From: Chitinophagaceae bacterium
GTDB lineage: Bacteria; Bacteroidota; Bacteroidia; Chitinophagales; Chitinophagaceae
Assembly: GCA_947483415.1 (NCBI GenBank)
Contig: CANKLV010000003.1
Location: 1-41,028, forward strand
Direction: 5' to 3'
DNA: 41,028 nt
Shown: positions 1-8,232 of the stretch, in pieces
How the letters are laid out: every line of letters begins with the position of its first letter
How positions within the stretch are numbered: position 1 is the first letter of the stretch
Notes under the pieces: model-generated
Databases searched by the model: none
What the model saw: only the letters and a program-made list of their open reading frames with translations
What the model was told of the DNA's origin: nothing
Translations under genes and position numbers: made by a program

Positions 1-260
1 CTTCTAACACCCAATCCAATTTCTTCAACACATATTTTAGCAACGGCAATGGGGTGTAAAATATAGGGTTCGCCGCTTTTTCGCCGCATGGTTTTATGTG
101 CATTAACCGCCATTTCAAATGCAGAGCGCACAAGCTCTTTATCTCCTGGTTTCATTTTTTGTTTTAAAACCTTCAATAAGCCTCTGTATTCTCTAAGAAT
201 CTCTTTTTTTTCTTCTTCTTCAGAAAGATGGTAGGTTGATATGTTTTCTGTATTTGGCAT
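1..260 (-). CDS. RelA/SpoT-family (p)ppGpp synthetase/hydrolase, N-terminal part only
   Basis: The gene starts at ATG 258-260 and runs off the left edge, leaving about 86 residues. The visible protein opens with a short acidic stretch and continues into the start of an HD hydrolase domain. The segment R-R-K-S-G-E-P-Y-I-L-H-P-I-A-V-A-K-I (about residues 61-78) is the signature around the first metal-binding His of RelA/SpoT homologues. Bacteroidota usually carry one long bifunctional Rsh that makes and breaks the alarmone (p)ppGpp. The synthetase, TGS and ACT domains would lie outside the window, so activity cannot be judged. A -7-like box, TAAATTCG (7/8 to TAnnTTTG), lies a little upstream. 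Family assignment is confident; whether it is bifunctional is inference. Confidence 0.88.
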   Translation of the reverse strand, partial: MPNTENISTYHLSEEEEKKEILREYRGLLKVLKQKMKPGDKELVRSAFEMAVNAHKTMRRKSGEPYILHPIAVAKICVEEIGLGVR

Positions 261-274
261 GATGATGCACGAAT

Positions 275-545
275 TTACTTTAAAATCATGTAAAAGGAAA
301 GGTTAGAAAATTTAAGGTAAATAATTAAGTTTTTTCCAGTTTGTTCAATAAACGGTCCAATTCTTCATCCGTCCTCGAAAAGGCTCAGTAAACGCAAATG
401 GCAGAAAGCGCCTGCCCCCATATTGTTGACTTGAGGTCACAATTTGTAACCTCAAGATTTCCTGCTTTTATCAAATGCCTTTTCCCAAATGAAGAAAAAT
501 GGCATTGGCATTGAACTTTTTGCCTGAGCCAAAAACACCAACATT
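275..545 (-). pseudogene. Remnant of an ORF6N-domain protein
   Basis: Reading the minus strand from about 465 down to 345 gives E-I-L-R-L-Q-I-V-T-S-S, then G-G-R-R-F-L-P-F-A-F-T-E. This is the core of the ORF6N domain (compare L-R-S-Q-I-V-T-S-S ... G-G-R-R-Y-L-P-Y-A-F-T-E). Two stop codons (TGA, TAA) precede it in frame, and no start codon fits. After F-T-E the sequence jumps, and in another frame it reads R-T-D-E-E-L-D-R-L-L-N-K-L-E-K-N, ending at a stop at 275-277. That looks like the family's C-terminal end after an internal deletion and frameshift. ORF6N genes are common accessory genes of uncertain role in Bacteroidota. The remnant fills most of the gap between rsh and the tRNA gene. Confidence 0.7.
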
Positions 546-642
546 TAAAATTACTTTCAAAATTAATGCTGTTTTTTAAAGAAAAGTCCTAAATTCGCCC
601 CCCGATTGCACTAATAATAACATATTGATTTTGCAATCTAAC

Positions 643-724
643 GCGGATGTGGCGAAATTGGCAGACGCACCAGACTTAGGATCTGGCGCCGCGAGGCATG
701 TAGGTTCGACCCCTATCATCCGCA
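643..724 (+). tRNA. tRNA-Leu (anticodon UAG)
   Basis: The acceptor stem GCGGATG pairs with CATCCGC, followed by discriminator A at 724; CCA is not encoded. The anticodon stem CCAGA/TCTGG encloses loop CTTAGGA, with anticodon TAG at 677-679, which reads CUA and, with wobble, other CUN leucine codons. The T arm is TAGGTTCGACCCCTA. The extra arm between anticodon and T stems is long, as expected for a class II leucine tRNA. Length is 82 nt. Confidence 0.96.
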
Positions 725-730
725 CACATG

Positions 731-803
731 AAGTTGATAAGTTGATTGTGTTATTGTTTTGTTCCATTACTTTAACCGTTTAACTTATCAACTTTAATTT
801 TTT
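731..803 (+). terminator. Probable terminator of the tRNA-Leu transcript
   Basis: A perfect 13-bp inverted repeat, AAGTTGATAAGTT (731-743) and AACTTATCAACTT (782-794), is followed by TAATTTTTT. The loop is long (38 nt) and the stem AT-rich. It lies between the tRNA and trigger factor genes, so it most likely ends the tRNA transcript and separates it from tig. Confidence 0.6.
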
Positions 804-830
804 ATCTAAATCGCAAAAAAACGAATATCA

Positions 831-2195
831 ATGTCTACAGTTGAAAGAGTAAACGTCGGGTTATTAACCGATAAGCTAACCGTAAAAGTTTCTACAACGG
901 AATATTTACCAAACTTCGAAAAGAAATTAAAAGAATATAGCAAAACAGCCAACATCCCTGGATTTAGAAAAGGAATGGTGCCTGTAGGCATGATTAAGAA
1001 AATGTACGGACCATCTGTTTTTAACGAAGAAGTGCTAAGAGCTGTTGAATCTAAATTGTACACGTATTTGAACGAAGTGAAGCCAGATATTTTTGGTCAA
1101 CCATTGCCACTTCAAGCATTCAACAATATGGATGTAAACAATCCTCAAGATTATGATTTTTCATTTGAAATTGGATTGAAGCCAGCCTTTGAATTACTAG
1201 ATTTTTCTAAGGAATCATTAACCATCCATAATGTAGAAGTTAATGATGAAATGGTTTCGGAAGAAATAAACCGCATGCAAATTAAAGGCGGAAACATGAC
1301 TGAGCCAGAAGCAATCGACAATGAAGAAAATGTGTTGAATGTTTTGTTTACAGAATGCGATTCAAATGGAAATACAATTGAAGGTGGCATCAGCAAAGAA
1401 AATTCTGTTTTGCTAAAATATTTTACCCCAAAAATGCAAAAAGAATTGATGGGTAAAAAAATGGCAGATTGCGTTGTTTTTCAATTGAGTAAAACGTTTG
1501 AAGGAGATAAGCTTGACATGATGCTTCATGATTTAGGTTTAGACAAAAACGATAAAGAAGCAGCATCTAAATATTTCAAATTGGATATTGTAAAAATTGG
1601 CTTGGTTGAAAAACGCGAATTAAATGAAGATTTTTTCAATGAAGTTTATCCAGGAAAAGGAATTAATACTGAAGCTGAATTACGCGACACATTAAAAGCT
1701 GAAATTGAAAAGCATTGGCAAAGTCAATCAAAAAATCAACTTCACGATCAATTGTATCATTTGTTGTTGGAAAAAACCGCAATGGAATTTCCTGAGGCAT
1801 TTTTAAAAAGATGGGTACAAACAGGAGGCGAAAAACCTAAAACTGCAGAAGAAGCAGAAAAAGAATATCCAACATTTAGCAACCAATTGAAATGGACACT
1901 TATTAGCGATAAGTTAATTCAAGAAAACAAACTTGATGTAACTGATGAAGATTTAAGAACGCACATGAAAGAAGAAGTAATGCGTTATTTCGGACAAATG
2001 AATATGGGCGAAGACATGAGTTGGTTGGATAGCTACATCGACAGAATGATGAAGGATGAAAAGCAAATAGATGCTACTTATAGAAGATTAATCACAGAAA
2101 GATTATTTAGCTTCATGGAAGGTCAGGTAAAAACAAAATCTAAAAAAGTTACACCTGATGAATTGAATGCGATGCAACATAATCATCAGCATTAA
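831..2195 (+). CDS. tig: Trigger factor, ribosome-associated chaperone
   Basis: The 454-residue protein fits trigger factor in length and order of parts. The N-terminal ribosome-binding domain carries the signature G-F-R-K-G (residues 44-48) that docks at the exit tunnel. The middle part (about 150-250) occupies the position of the FKBP-type PPIase domain, but is shorter and diverged, as is common in Bacteroidota. The rest is the helical C-terminal chaperone domain, and the tail is His-rich. The protein shelters nascent chains in the cytoplasm. The gene appears monocistronic, bounded by the tRNA terminator upstream and a strong terminator at 2221-2250. Family assignment is confident; PPIase activity is doubtful from sequence alone. 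Confidence 0.93.
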   Translation: MSTVERVNVGLLTDKLTVKVSTTEYLPNFEKKLKEYSKTANIPGFRKGMVPVGMIKKMYGPSVFNEEVLRAVESKLYTYLNEVKPDIFGQPLPLQAFNNMDVNNPQDYDFSFEIGLKPAFELLDFSKESLTIHNVEVNDEMVSEEINRMQIKGGNMTEPEAIDNEENVLNVLFTECDSNGNTIEGGISKENSVLLKYFTPKMQKELMGKKMADCVVFQLSKTFEGDKLDMMLHDLGLDKNDKEAASKYFKLDIVKIGLVEKRELNEDFFNEVYPGKGINTEAELRDTLKAEIEKHWQSQSKNQLHDQLYHLLLEKTAMEFPEAFLKRWVQTGGEKPKTAEEAEKEYPTFSNQLKWTLISDKLIQENKLDVTDEDLRTHMKEEVMRYFGQMNMGEDMSWLDSYIDRMMKDEKQIDATYRRLITERLFSFMEGQVKTKSKKVTPDELNAMQHNHQH

Positions 2196-2220
2196 TTTTC
2201 TTAAAATATATTTTATAATT

Positions 2221-2250
2221 AAGAGCTCGTTTTATAATGGGCTCTTTTTT
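2221..2250 (+). terminator. Rho-independent terminator of tig
   Basis: AAGAGCTC pairs with GGGCTCTT (8 bp, one G-U) around a 10-nt loop, followed directly by TTTT. It lies 25 bases after the tig stop codon. Confidence 0.88.
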
Positions 2251-2499
2251 ATTGTGGGATGTTGGATTGTGAATTTGATTTTGTTCCAGATAGTGATTAG
2301 GTAATAACAAATAAGTAACAAGAAATAAGGAAGTGGAGTTTGTTGCAAAAAATATCATCGGTTACAAACCGGCGCCAATAAAAAACTATTAAAACCTCAT
2401 CTCCTTTGATGATTGGTGAAAACACCAACATCGGCAGACGAAAATCTCTAACCTTTTGAACGCATTGAACTTATTAAACCTTTTGAACATCATAAACCT
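2251..2499. repeat. Convergent intergenic region with short repeats and stem-loops
   Basis: No gene is visible between tig and rng here. The stretch holds a 22-base segment at 2270-2291 repeated with two mismatches at 9604-9625. It also holds the stem-loop TTGGTG-AAAA-CACCAA (2413-2428), the small hairpin CGGTT-ACA-AACCG (2359-2371), and two exact copies of AACCTTTTGAAC (2450-2461 and 2477-2488). The stem-loops may help stop rng transcription, but none has a clear U-tract on the minus strand. Confidence 0.5.
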
Positions 2500-4047
2500 C
2501 TAAATTTTTATCTCCTCCTCATTTGCGTCAAAAAAGGTAAATTCCGTAAGATGGTAAGTACTTTTTGAAATGATTTTTATGTTCTGTTTGTATTTCCAAA
2601 TCCACTTTAATCTTCTGGAAACAAAACCACTGGTAAGATATGAGTACATAATAGGATGTACGGCGATGGTTAAACCTTTATGCTTTTGCGTAATTAAATA
2701 ATTTAAATTTTTTGCAATCTCGTCTTCAAAAATCAAGGTAGAAGAAATAGTGCCAGATCCATTGCAACTTGGACAAACCTCACTGGTATTGATGTTCATC
2801 TCCGGTTTCATACGCTGCCTGGTGATTTGCATCAACCCAAATTTCGAAATGGGTAGAACGGCGTGTTTGGCTCTATCGTTTCTCATCAACTCTTCCATTG
2901 AATCGGCCAAACGTTTTTTGTTTTCCATCAGCTTCATGTCGATAAAATCAACAACGATAATTCCACCCAAATCGCGCAACCTTAACTGACGTGCAATTTC
3001 TTCAGCAGCTTCAAGATTGGTTTCCAAAGCATTTTGTTCTTGATTATTGCTTACACTTTTATAGCCACTATTTACATCTATAACGTGAAGCGCTTCGGTA
3101 TGTTCGATGATTAGATAAGCACCACTCGGTAAGTTTACCGTTTTACCAAACGAAGCTTTTACTTGTTTGGTAACGCCGTAGGTGTCAAAAATGGCATTCT
3201 CATTTGTATTCAGCGAAATGATATCAAGTTTATCGGGAGCTATTCTTTGTAGATATGTTTTCGTTTCAGCATATAAGGCTTTATCGTTTACTACAATTTT
3301 GTTGAAATCTGCGCTAAGCAAATCCCTTAAAATGCTATTTGTTTTTCCTTGTTCACTTAAAATTCTTGATGGGGGTACAGCTTGACTTAGATTATTTTGA
3401 ATGGTTTTCCAAGTGTTTTCTAAGCTAAGTAAATCTTCATGAAGTTCGGCAGTGCTTTTGCCTTCAGCAGCAGTACGCACAATAACACCAATGTTTTTTG
3501 GCTTTACCGCTTCGATAATTTTTTGCAAACGCTTCCTTTCATCTGAAGAATGTATTTTTCTTGAGATGGCAACAATATCATTGAAAGGCGTAACTACAAC
3601 AAATCTTCCTGGGAGAGAAATTTCACAAGTTAGTCGGGGTCCTTTTGCAGCAATGGGTTCTTTCAAAATTTGAACAAGCACATTGGGCTTTCCGGTGAGT
3701 ACTTCGTTTATTTTTCCTGTTTTGAGAATTTCTGGTTCTACTTTAAACTTCGAAAAATCAATTGGTTCACCTTTTTTTTGATTCGTACAAATGTTCGTAA
3801 ACTTTAATATAGAGCGAACATAAGGACTAAGGTCAGTATAATGAAGAAAAGCGTCTTTTTCAAAGCCTACATCAATAAAAGCTGCATTCAATCCCGGGAT
3901 AAGTTTTTTTACTTTTCCAATATAAATGTCTCCAACCGCAAAGTTGGCATCTGCATTTTCACTGTGTAACTCTACTAATTTCTTATTTTCCAGCAAGGCA
4001 ATTTCAACACCTTGTGGAATAACGTTAATGATTAATTCCTTGGTCAA
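2500..4047 (-). CDS. rng: Ribonuclease G/E family endoribonuclease
   Basis: At 515 residues this matches RNase G-type enzymes, without the long scaffold tail of E. coli RNase E. It opens with M-T-K-E-L-I-I-N-V and an S1 RNA-binding domain (about residues 35-115, G-D-I-Y-I-G-K-V). The catalytic magnesium site is visible: the Asp in V-I-D-V-N-S-G (about 324) and those in V-V-D-F-I-D-M (about 365 and 368). The C-P-S-C motif near residue 427 is the zinc link used for dimerisation. The start is TTG at 4045-4047, because a TAA codon lies three codons upstream and the N-terminus aligns with the family start. It cuts single-stranded RNA in rRNA maturation and mRNA decay. A terminator separates it from the genes upstream. 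Confidence 0.93.
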   Translation of the reverse strand: MTKELIINVIPQGVEIALLENKKLVELHSENADANFAVGDIYIGKVKKLIPGLNAAFIDVGFEKDAFLHYTDLSPYVRSILKFTNICTNQKKGEPIDFSKFKVEPEILKTGKINEVLTGKPNVLVQILKEPIAAKGPRLTCEISLPGRFVVVTPFNDIVAISRKIHSSDERKRLQKIIEAVKPKNIGVIVRTAAEGKSTAELHEDLLSLENTWKTIQNNLSQAVPPSRILSEQGKTNSILRDLLSADFNKIVVNDKALYAETKTYLQRIAPDKLDIISLNTNENAIFDTYGVTKQVKASFGKTVNLPSGAYLIIEHTEALHVIDVNSGYKSVSNNQEQNALETNLEAAEEIARQLRLRDLGGIIVVDFIDMKLMENKKRLADSMEELMRNDRAKHAVLPISKFGLMQITRQRMKPEMNINTSEVCPSCNGSGTISSTLIFEDEIAKNLNYLITQKHKGLTIAVHPIMYSYLTSGFVSRRLKWIWKYKQNIKIISKSTYHLTEFTFFDANEEEIKI

Positions 4048-4153
4048 AATTTTTTAATTTATGACAACCATGCATAACGGTATGAAAAAACAATTAACAC
4101 AAAATTTCATGTTAATGTAATAAAGTAGGTAGGTAATTCACACACCTAAACAA

Positions 4154-4200
4154 AGAAAAAAATCAATTGCATACAAGCACAATATAGTGATTGTATGCAA
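4154..4200 (-). terminator. Rho-independent terminator after the small ribosomal protein gene
   Basis: A perfect 10-bp inverted repeat, TTGCATACAA (4167-4176) and TTGTATGCAA (4191-4200), is followed on the minus strand by a T-rich run (4155-4162). It lies 35 bases beyond the 29-residue gene's stop and ends the HU-TPR-small protein transcript before rng. Confidence 0.75.
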
Positions 4201-4235
4201 TACACAATTAGTCAAACTAAATATGATGTTTGAAA

Positions 4236-4325
4236 TTATTTCTTCTTATGACGATTTTTTCTTAAACGTTTTTTACGCTTATGAGTAGCGATTTTATGAC
4301 GTTTTCTTTTTTTACCACAAGGCAT
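4236..4325 (-). CDS. AURKAIP1/COX24-type small basic ribosomal protein (29 aa)
   Basis: The reading frame is 30 codons including the stop and begins M-P-C-G-K-K-R-K-R-H-K-I. Nearly every later residue is Lys, Arg or His, ending H-K-K-K. This matches the very short AURKAIP1/COX24-domain (mS38-like) proteins that Bacteroidota encode. By family knowledge the relatives bind rRNA of the small subunit. Its size makes it easy for gene finders to miss. It follows the TPR gene by 44 bases and is followed by a strong terminator, so it is probably the last gene of the HU-TPR transcript. Its ribosomal role here is inferred from composition and family resemblance only. Confidence 0.82.
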   Translation of the reverse strand: MPCGKKRKRHKIATHKRKKRLRKNRHKKK

Positions 4326-4369
4326 AACCGAGTCTTTTTTGTTTAAAAATATTATTTACAACGTTTGCT

Positions 4370-5221
4370 TTACTTTGTTTCAAGCAATTTAATTCTATTA
4401 TCTACTTCTTTTGAGTATTCAGGGTTATTGGCTAAACGCTTACTTACATTATACCATTTGATTGCATCTGCTTTATTTCCTTGAGCTGCATAAGTATCGG
4501 CTAAAAAAGCAATAGCTTCCAGATTATCAGGCTGTGCAATGATAACTTTTGTAAGTCTTGGTATGGCTTTATCGTACTGACCTGAAACATAACCTCCAAT
4601 ACCCAGCACCAATTGCGCTTTCATATTGGTTGAATCTCGTCTAACTACGCCTAACAATTCCAAAATTCCTTTCATGGTTTGTTGCGGATCCCCATTTCTT
4701 CCTTTTCCAAATACATAAGAACTACCCAATCCAATTTTTAAATCATCATTATTCGGATTTAATTTTATGGCCTCTTGAAAAAGTTGAATCGCTTCGTCTG
4801 ATTCCCAGGCCAACATTGCTTCATCATGTTCATCCCGAAGCAAGATTAAAAATTGTTGGGCAGCGAAGGTGAGGTTTTTTTCTGAATTATCCAACTTTGC
4901 GGCCTCACTAATATAAAAAGCATACAATTTAAAATTTTGAGCCGTGTCTTTCCAGAATTTTGCTGCAGTTTTAAACCCAATTATTTTTTGAGATTTATCT
5001 GCTGTTTGCAGGTATGAATTTTCTATTTCGGCAATACTTTTAGACAGTTGGGGAGATAATTTCTGCTTTTCTTGCAGAATAAATTGTTGAACATCAAATT
5101 GTTTTGAAGCTTCAGGTTTTAATTGTTGAGTAGGCTTATTTTCGGTAGTGGTTTTTCCAAAATAAAATAAAATCAAAACGAATGCGAACCCAATTGCAGC
5201 GATTAAATATTGTTTTTTCAA
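4370..5221 (-). CDS. Membrane-anchored TPR-repeat protein
   Basis: The 283-residue protein has one N-terminal membrane segment (about residues 5-22), then a polar linker and a helical domain. Recognisable TPR units lie at about 140-175 (A-I-K-L-N-P-N-N-D-D-L), 205-240 (G-Q-Y-D-K-A-I-P-R-L) and 240-275 (G-N-K-A-D-A-I-K-W-Y). It probably sits in the inner membrane with the TPR domain in the periplasm and mediates protein-protein contacts. The start is TTG at 5219-5221, since a TAA lies in frame just upstream. It follows the HU gene by 40 bases in the same direction. The specific function is unknown. Confidence 0.8.
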   Translation of the reverse strand: MKKQYLIAAIGFAFVLILFYFGKTTTENKPTQQLKPEASKQFDVQQFILQEKQKLSPQLSKSIAEIENSYLQTADKSQKIIGFKTAAKFWKDTAQNFKLYAFYISEAAKLDNSEKNLTFAAQQFLILLRDEHDEAMLAWESDEAIQLFQEAIKLNPNNDDLKIGLGSSYVFGKGRNGDPQQTMKGILELLGVVRRDSTNMKAQLVLGIGGYVSGQYDKAIPRLTKVIIAQPDNLEAIAFLADTYAAQGNKADAIKWYNVSKRLANNPEYSKEVDNRIKLLETK

Positions 5222-5261
5222 AGTAAAACCGCGGATTTAAAATGCGGAGGGCAAATGTACA

Positions 5262-5585
5262 TTAATCTTCATTATCATCCTTTACTTTTGGCGCTTCTTT
5301 AATATTGGGTGAGGATTTTACTTCATGCATAAATTCTTTTGCCGGCTTAAATGCAGGAATAAAATGCGCTGGAATATGCACAGAAACATTTTTCTTGATG
5401 TTGCGCCCAACTTTAGCCGCACGTTTTTTTATTATAAAACTTCCAAATCCCCGGATGTAGATGTTTTCGCCATGCGACAATGAGTTTTTTACTTCTCTCA
5501 ACATCGTTTCAATCGTTACAAGTACATCCACTTTTGGAATGCCTGTTTTCTCGGAAATAACGTGTATTAAATCAGCTTTTCTCAT
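5262..5585 (-). CDS. HU/IHF-family DNA-binding protein
   Basis: The 107-residue protein shows the whole HU fold. It begins M-R-K-A-D-L-I, has the helical dimer region to about residue 45, the G-F-G-S-F motif (about 46-50) and a DNA-binding arm with R-N-I-K and I-P-A (about 60-75). The core ends near residue 90 and an acidic tail follows. It bends DNA and organises the nucleoid as a dimer. A 7/8 match to the Bacteroidota -7 box (AAAATTTG, 5588-5595) ends two bases before the ATG, so the transcript may be nearly leaderless. It diverges from mutY and likely leads the TPR and small ribosomal protein genes. Confidence 0.92.
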   Translation of the reverse strand: MRKADLIHVISEKTGIPKVDVLVTIETMLREVKNSLSHGENIYIRGFGSFIIKKRAAKVGRNIKKNVSVHIPAHFIPAFKPAKEFMHEVKSSPNIKEAPKVKDDNED

Positions 5586-5679
5586 ATCAAATTTTTTTTA
5601 TTAGTAAATTAAAAAATATTTCTCGAAAAACAAAATAATCTAGTGAATATCAATTTATTTATAACAAATTTACATTCAA

Positions 5680-6765
5680 ATGGATGTGAGAGAAAAATCT
5701 GTACAGTTATTTTTTGTGTCAACTTTGATGTATTGGAATCAAAACCAAAACAATCGATCAATGCCTTGGAAGGGAATTAAGGATCCCTATAAAATATGGC
5801 TAAGTGAAATCATTTTACAGCAAACTAGGGTAGAGCAAGGTTTGGCGTACTACAATAATTTTGTAAAAAAATATCCAACTATCAATGACTTAGCCAATGC
5901 AAATGAAAATGAGGTATTTAAAAATTGGGAAGGTTTAGGATATTACAGCAGATGTAAAAATCTTATTGCAACGGCTAAGTTTATCTCCAATGAAAAATCC
6001 GGTGTTTTCCCAAATACGTACGAAGAGATTTTGAATTTAAAAGGAGTTGGTCCATACACCGCTGCAGCCATTTCTTCTTTTGCGTTTAACCTGCCTCATG
6101 CTGTGGTTGATGGCAATGTAATGCGCATACTTACTCGATTTTTTGGTATTGATACGCCAATTGATTCTACCGAAGGAAGGTATTTGCTTAATGAACTTGC
6201 ACAAAATTTGTTAGACAAAAGAAAAGCTAACATATATAATCAGGCCATTATGGATTTTGGCGCTACCGTATGTAAGCCCAAGCAACCCAACTGCAAAACT
6301 TGTAACTTTTCTGAAAATTGCTATTCCTTTAATTACTCAACTCCAGAAGCTTTCCCCAAAAAATCTAAAGCAAAAGCCAAAACAAATCGATGGTTTATAT
6401 ATTTTGTACCAGTTTACAAAAACAAAGTCTTAGTAGGTAAAAGACAGCAAAAAGATATTTGGCAAAACCTCTTTGAATTTCCAAAAATTGAACTTAACGA
6501 ATTTCCTACTTTAGACCTTTTGTATAATTCACAAAACATTGATTTGATTAAAAAAATGAATTTAATTATTTCAGAAATTCCACCATTTCAGGTCCAATTA
6601 CTCACGCACCTTAAGATTCATGCTTGCTTCATTGATGTTAATTTGAATAAAAAAATCCAATTTAAGCATTTTGAATACGTAAGTCCGGAATCTTTAAAAA
6701 GTTTGCCTTTTCCCAAAATAATTGCTTCATTTATCCAATCGAATAATTTTCAAAAATCGAGTTGA
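5680..6765 (+). CDS. mutY: A/G-specific adenine glycosylase
   Basis: The 361-residue enzyme removes adenine mispaired with 8-oxoguanine. The HhH-GPD domain is complete. It shows catalytic Glu43 in S-E-I-I-L-Q-Q-T, the helix-hairpin-helix around G-V-G-P-Y-T-A (122-128), and catalytic Asp144 in V-V-D-G-N-V. The [4Fe-4S] ligands are Cys198, Cys205, Cys208 and Cys214 with the C-x6-C-x2-C-x5-C spacing. The C-terminal part (about 230-355) is the Nudix-like domain that recognises 8-oxoG. The gene lies between HU and gldE, a position conserved in Bacteroidota. Confidence 0.95.
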   Translation: MDVREKSVQLFFVSTLMYWNQNQNNRSMPWKGIKDPYKIWLSEIILQQTRVEQGLAYYNNFVKKYPTINDLANANENEVFKNWEGLGYYSRCKNLIATAKFISNEKSGVFPNTYEEILNLKGVGPYTAAAISSFAFNLPHAVVDGNVMRILTRFFGIDTPIDSTEGRYLLNELAQNLLDKRKANIYNQAIMDFGATVCKPKQPNCKTCNFSENCYSFNYSTPEAFPKKSKAKAKTNRWFIYFVPVYKNKVLVGKRQQKDIWQNLFEFPKIELNEFPTLDLLYNSQNIDLIKKMNLIISEIPPFQVQLLTHLKIHACFIDVNLNKKIQFKHFEYVSPESLKSLPFPKIIASFIQSNNFQKSS

Positions 6766-6823
6766 ATTTATTTTTATGATGTATCTTTAATCAATAGCCA
6801 AAGCTTTTTTTAATAAAAAAAAG

Positions 6824-6831
6824 CACCTTTG
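6824..6831 (+). promoter_or_regulatory. Probable -7 promoter box of gldE-gldD
   Basis: CACCTTTG matches TAnnTTTG at 7 of 8 positions and is followed by C, as is common. It overlaps a TTG (6829-6831) that could be misread as the gldE start, which argues for the downstream start at 6886. Confidence 0.5.
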
Positions 6832-6885
6832 CAAAAACAAAATTGCCTTTTTAAAGCAATTTATTTTTTAATTAAAAAAATCATT

Positions 6886-8223
6886 TTGGATTATTTGTCT
6901 GTTTTAAATGTATTGTTTGTTTGTTTTTTAAGCATTTCGCAAACAGCAACAACAATTTTACTTATAACGGTATTGATTTTATTTCTTCTATCTTTTATTA
7001 TTTCGGGCAGTGAAGTCGCCTTTTTTTCATTATCCAACAAAGACATAAATATTTTAAAGAAACGTAAAAATCCATCATTTAGAAGGGTGGTTCAATTGTT
7101 GGAAAATCCCAAAACACTTTCTGCAACAATGCTTATAGCCAATAGTTTTGTGAATATTGGCATTATCATTATTTCAAATTTATTACTCGATAATTGGATT
7201 CAAACCCTTGCTTTAACTTGGATAGCTGGGTTTCTTTTAAAAGTAGGGTTAGTTAGTGTTTCATTACTTTTATTTGCGGTTATCCTTCCAAAAATTTGGG
7301 CAACACATCATAAGCTTTGGTTTGCAACAAGTTTTTCTTTAATCGTTGAGATTTTAGATAGTTTGTTTTTTAGAATCAGCAAAAAATTTATTTTGTATAG
7401 CGACAATATAGAAAATAAAATATCTCCAGAAAAAAAGAAAGGTCGCAATCAAAGTAACTTGGACAATGCAATAGATTTGTTGCCCGAAAATGAAGCTTCG
7501 ATAGAAGAAAAACAAATCTTAAAAGGCATCAGAAAATTTGGAGATACGATAGTAAAACAAGTGATGCGTACACGACTAGACGTTAGTGGCATTGAATCTA
7601 AATTGACACTTTTAGAAATTATAAAACTGTCAGAGGATCTACATTACTCTAGACTTCCAGTTTATAAAGGAAATTTGGATGAAATCATCGGTGTATTACA
7701 CATCAAAGATTTGTTGCCGTTCTTGAATGAAGAAATCAATTTTGATTGGCATCCATTAATTAGAAATCCATTTTTTGTACATGAGCAAAAATTGATTGAA
7801 GATTTGCTACAAGAGTTTAGAGCGAAGCGTACACATTTTGCAATTGTAGTAGATGAATTTGGCGGTACTTCTGGCATTATAACCCTTGAAGATATTTTGG
7901 AAGAAATCATAGGAGAAATAAAAGATGAGTTCGACGATGAGGAAAGTATCAACAAAAAAATAGATGACTTTACTTTTATTCTTGAAGGCAAAACGATGAT
8001 TAATGATGTTTGTAAAATACTTAATCTTTCTTTAGATACTTTTGACGATGTGCGTGGTGAGAGCGATTCCTTAGCAGGCTTGATTCTTGAAATTGCTGGA
8101 GCATTTCCACAAATTGATGAACCATTGGTATTTAAATCTTTTACTTTTTATGCTATGGAGATTAATAAAAACAGAATTGATAAAATAAAGATTGTTATTT
8201 TAAATAATCAATCTGCTCAATAA
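6886..8223 (+). CDS. gldE: Gliding motility-associated protein GldE (CNNM/CBS/CorC family)
   Basis: The protein has an N-terminal DUF21 (CNNM) membrane domain with three or four hydrophobic segments and the motif S-G-S-E-V-A-F-F-S-L. A CBS pair follows in the middle (E-I-I-G-V-L-H-I-K-D-L-L; F-A-I-V-V-D-E-F-G-G-T-S-G-I-I-T), then a C-terminal CorC/HlyC domain. Pairing with gldD next to mutY identifies it as GldE. I start at TTG 6886 (445 residues, beginning M-D-Y) rather than TTG 6829, which overlaps a -7 box; the longer form would add 19 residues. GldE supports assembly of the gliding/type IX secretion apparatus in the inner membrane, and in flavobacteria extra GldE can compensate for weak gldD mutants. 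It is probably cotranscribed with gldD, 9 bases away. Confidence 0.87.
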   Translation: MDYLSVLNVLFVCFLSISQTATTILLITVLILFLLSFIISGSEVAFFSLSNKDINILKKRKNPSFRRVVQLLENPKTLSATMLIANSFVNIGIIIISNLLLDNWIQTLALTWIAGFLLKVGLVSVSLLLFAVILPKIWATHHKLWFATSFSLIVEILDSLFFRISKKFILYSDNIENKISPEKKKGRNQSNLDNAIDLLPENEASIEEKQILKGIRKFGDTIVKQVMRTRLDVSGIESKLTLLEIIKLSEDLHYSRLPVYKGNLDEIIGVLHIKDLLPFLNEEINFDWHPLIRNPFFVHEQKLIEDLLQEFRAKRTHFAIVVDEFGGTSGIITLEDILEEIIGEIKDEFDDEESINKKIDDFTFILEGKTMINDVCKILNLSLDTFDDVRGESDSLAGLILEIAGAFPQIDEPLVFKSFTFYAMEINKNRIDKIKIVILNNQSAQ

Positions 8224-8232
8224 AAAAATTAT

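Noticed and set aside
2413-2428. TTGGTG-AAAA-CACCAA as the rng terminator
   Set aside because: The stem is good, but no T-tract follows on the minus strand, so I list it only as a stem-loop.
7662-7991. 109-codon minus-strand open frame, very Ser-rich
   Set aside because: It is antisense to the CBS domains of gldE; the serine richness comes from reading Lys/Glu/Asp codons backwards.
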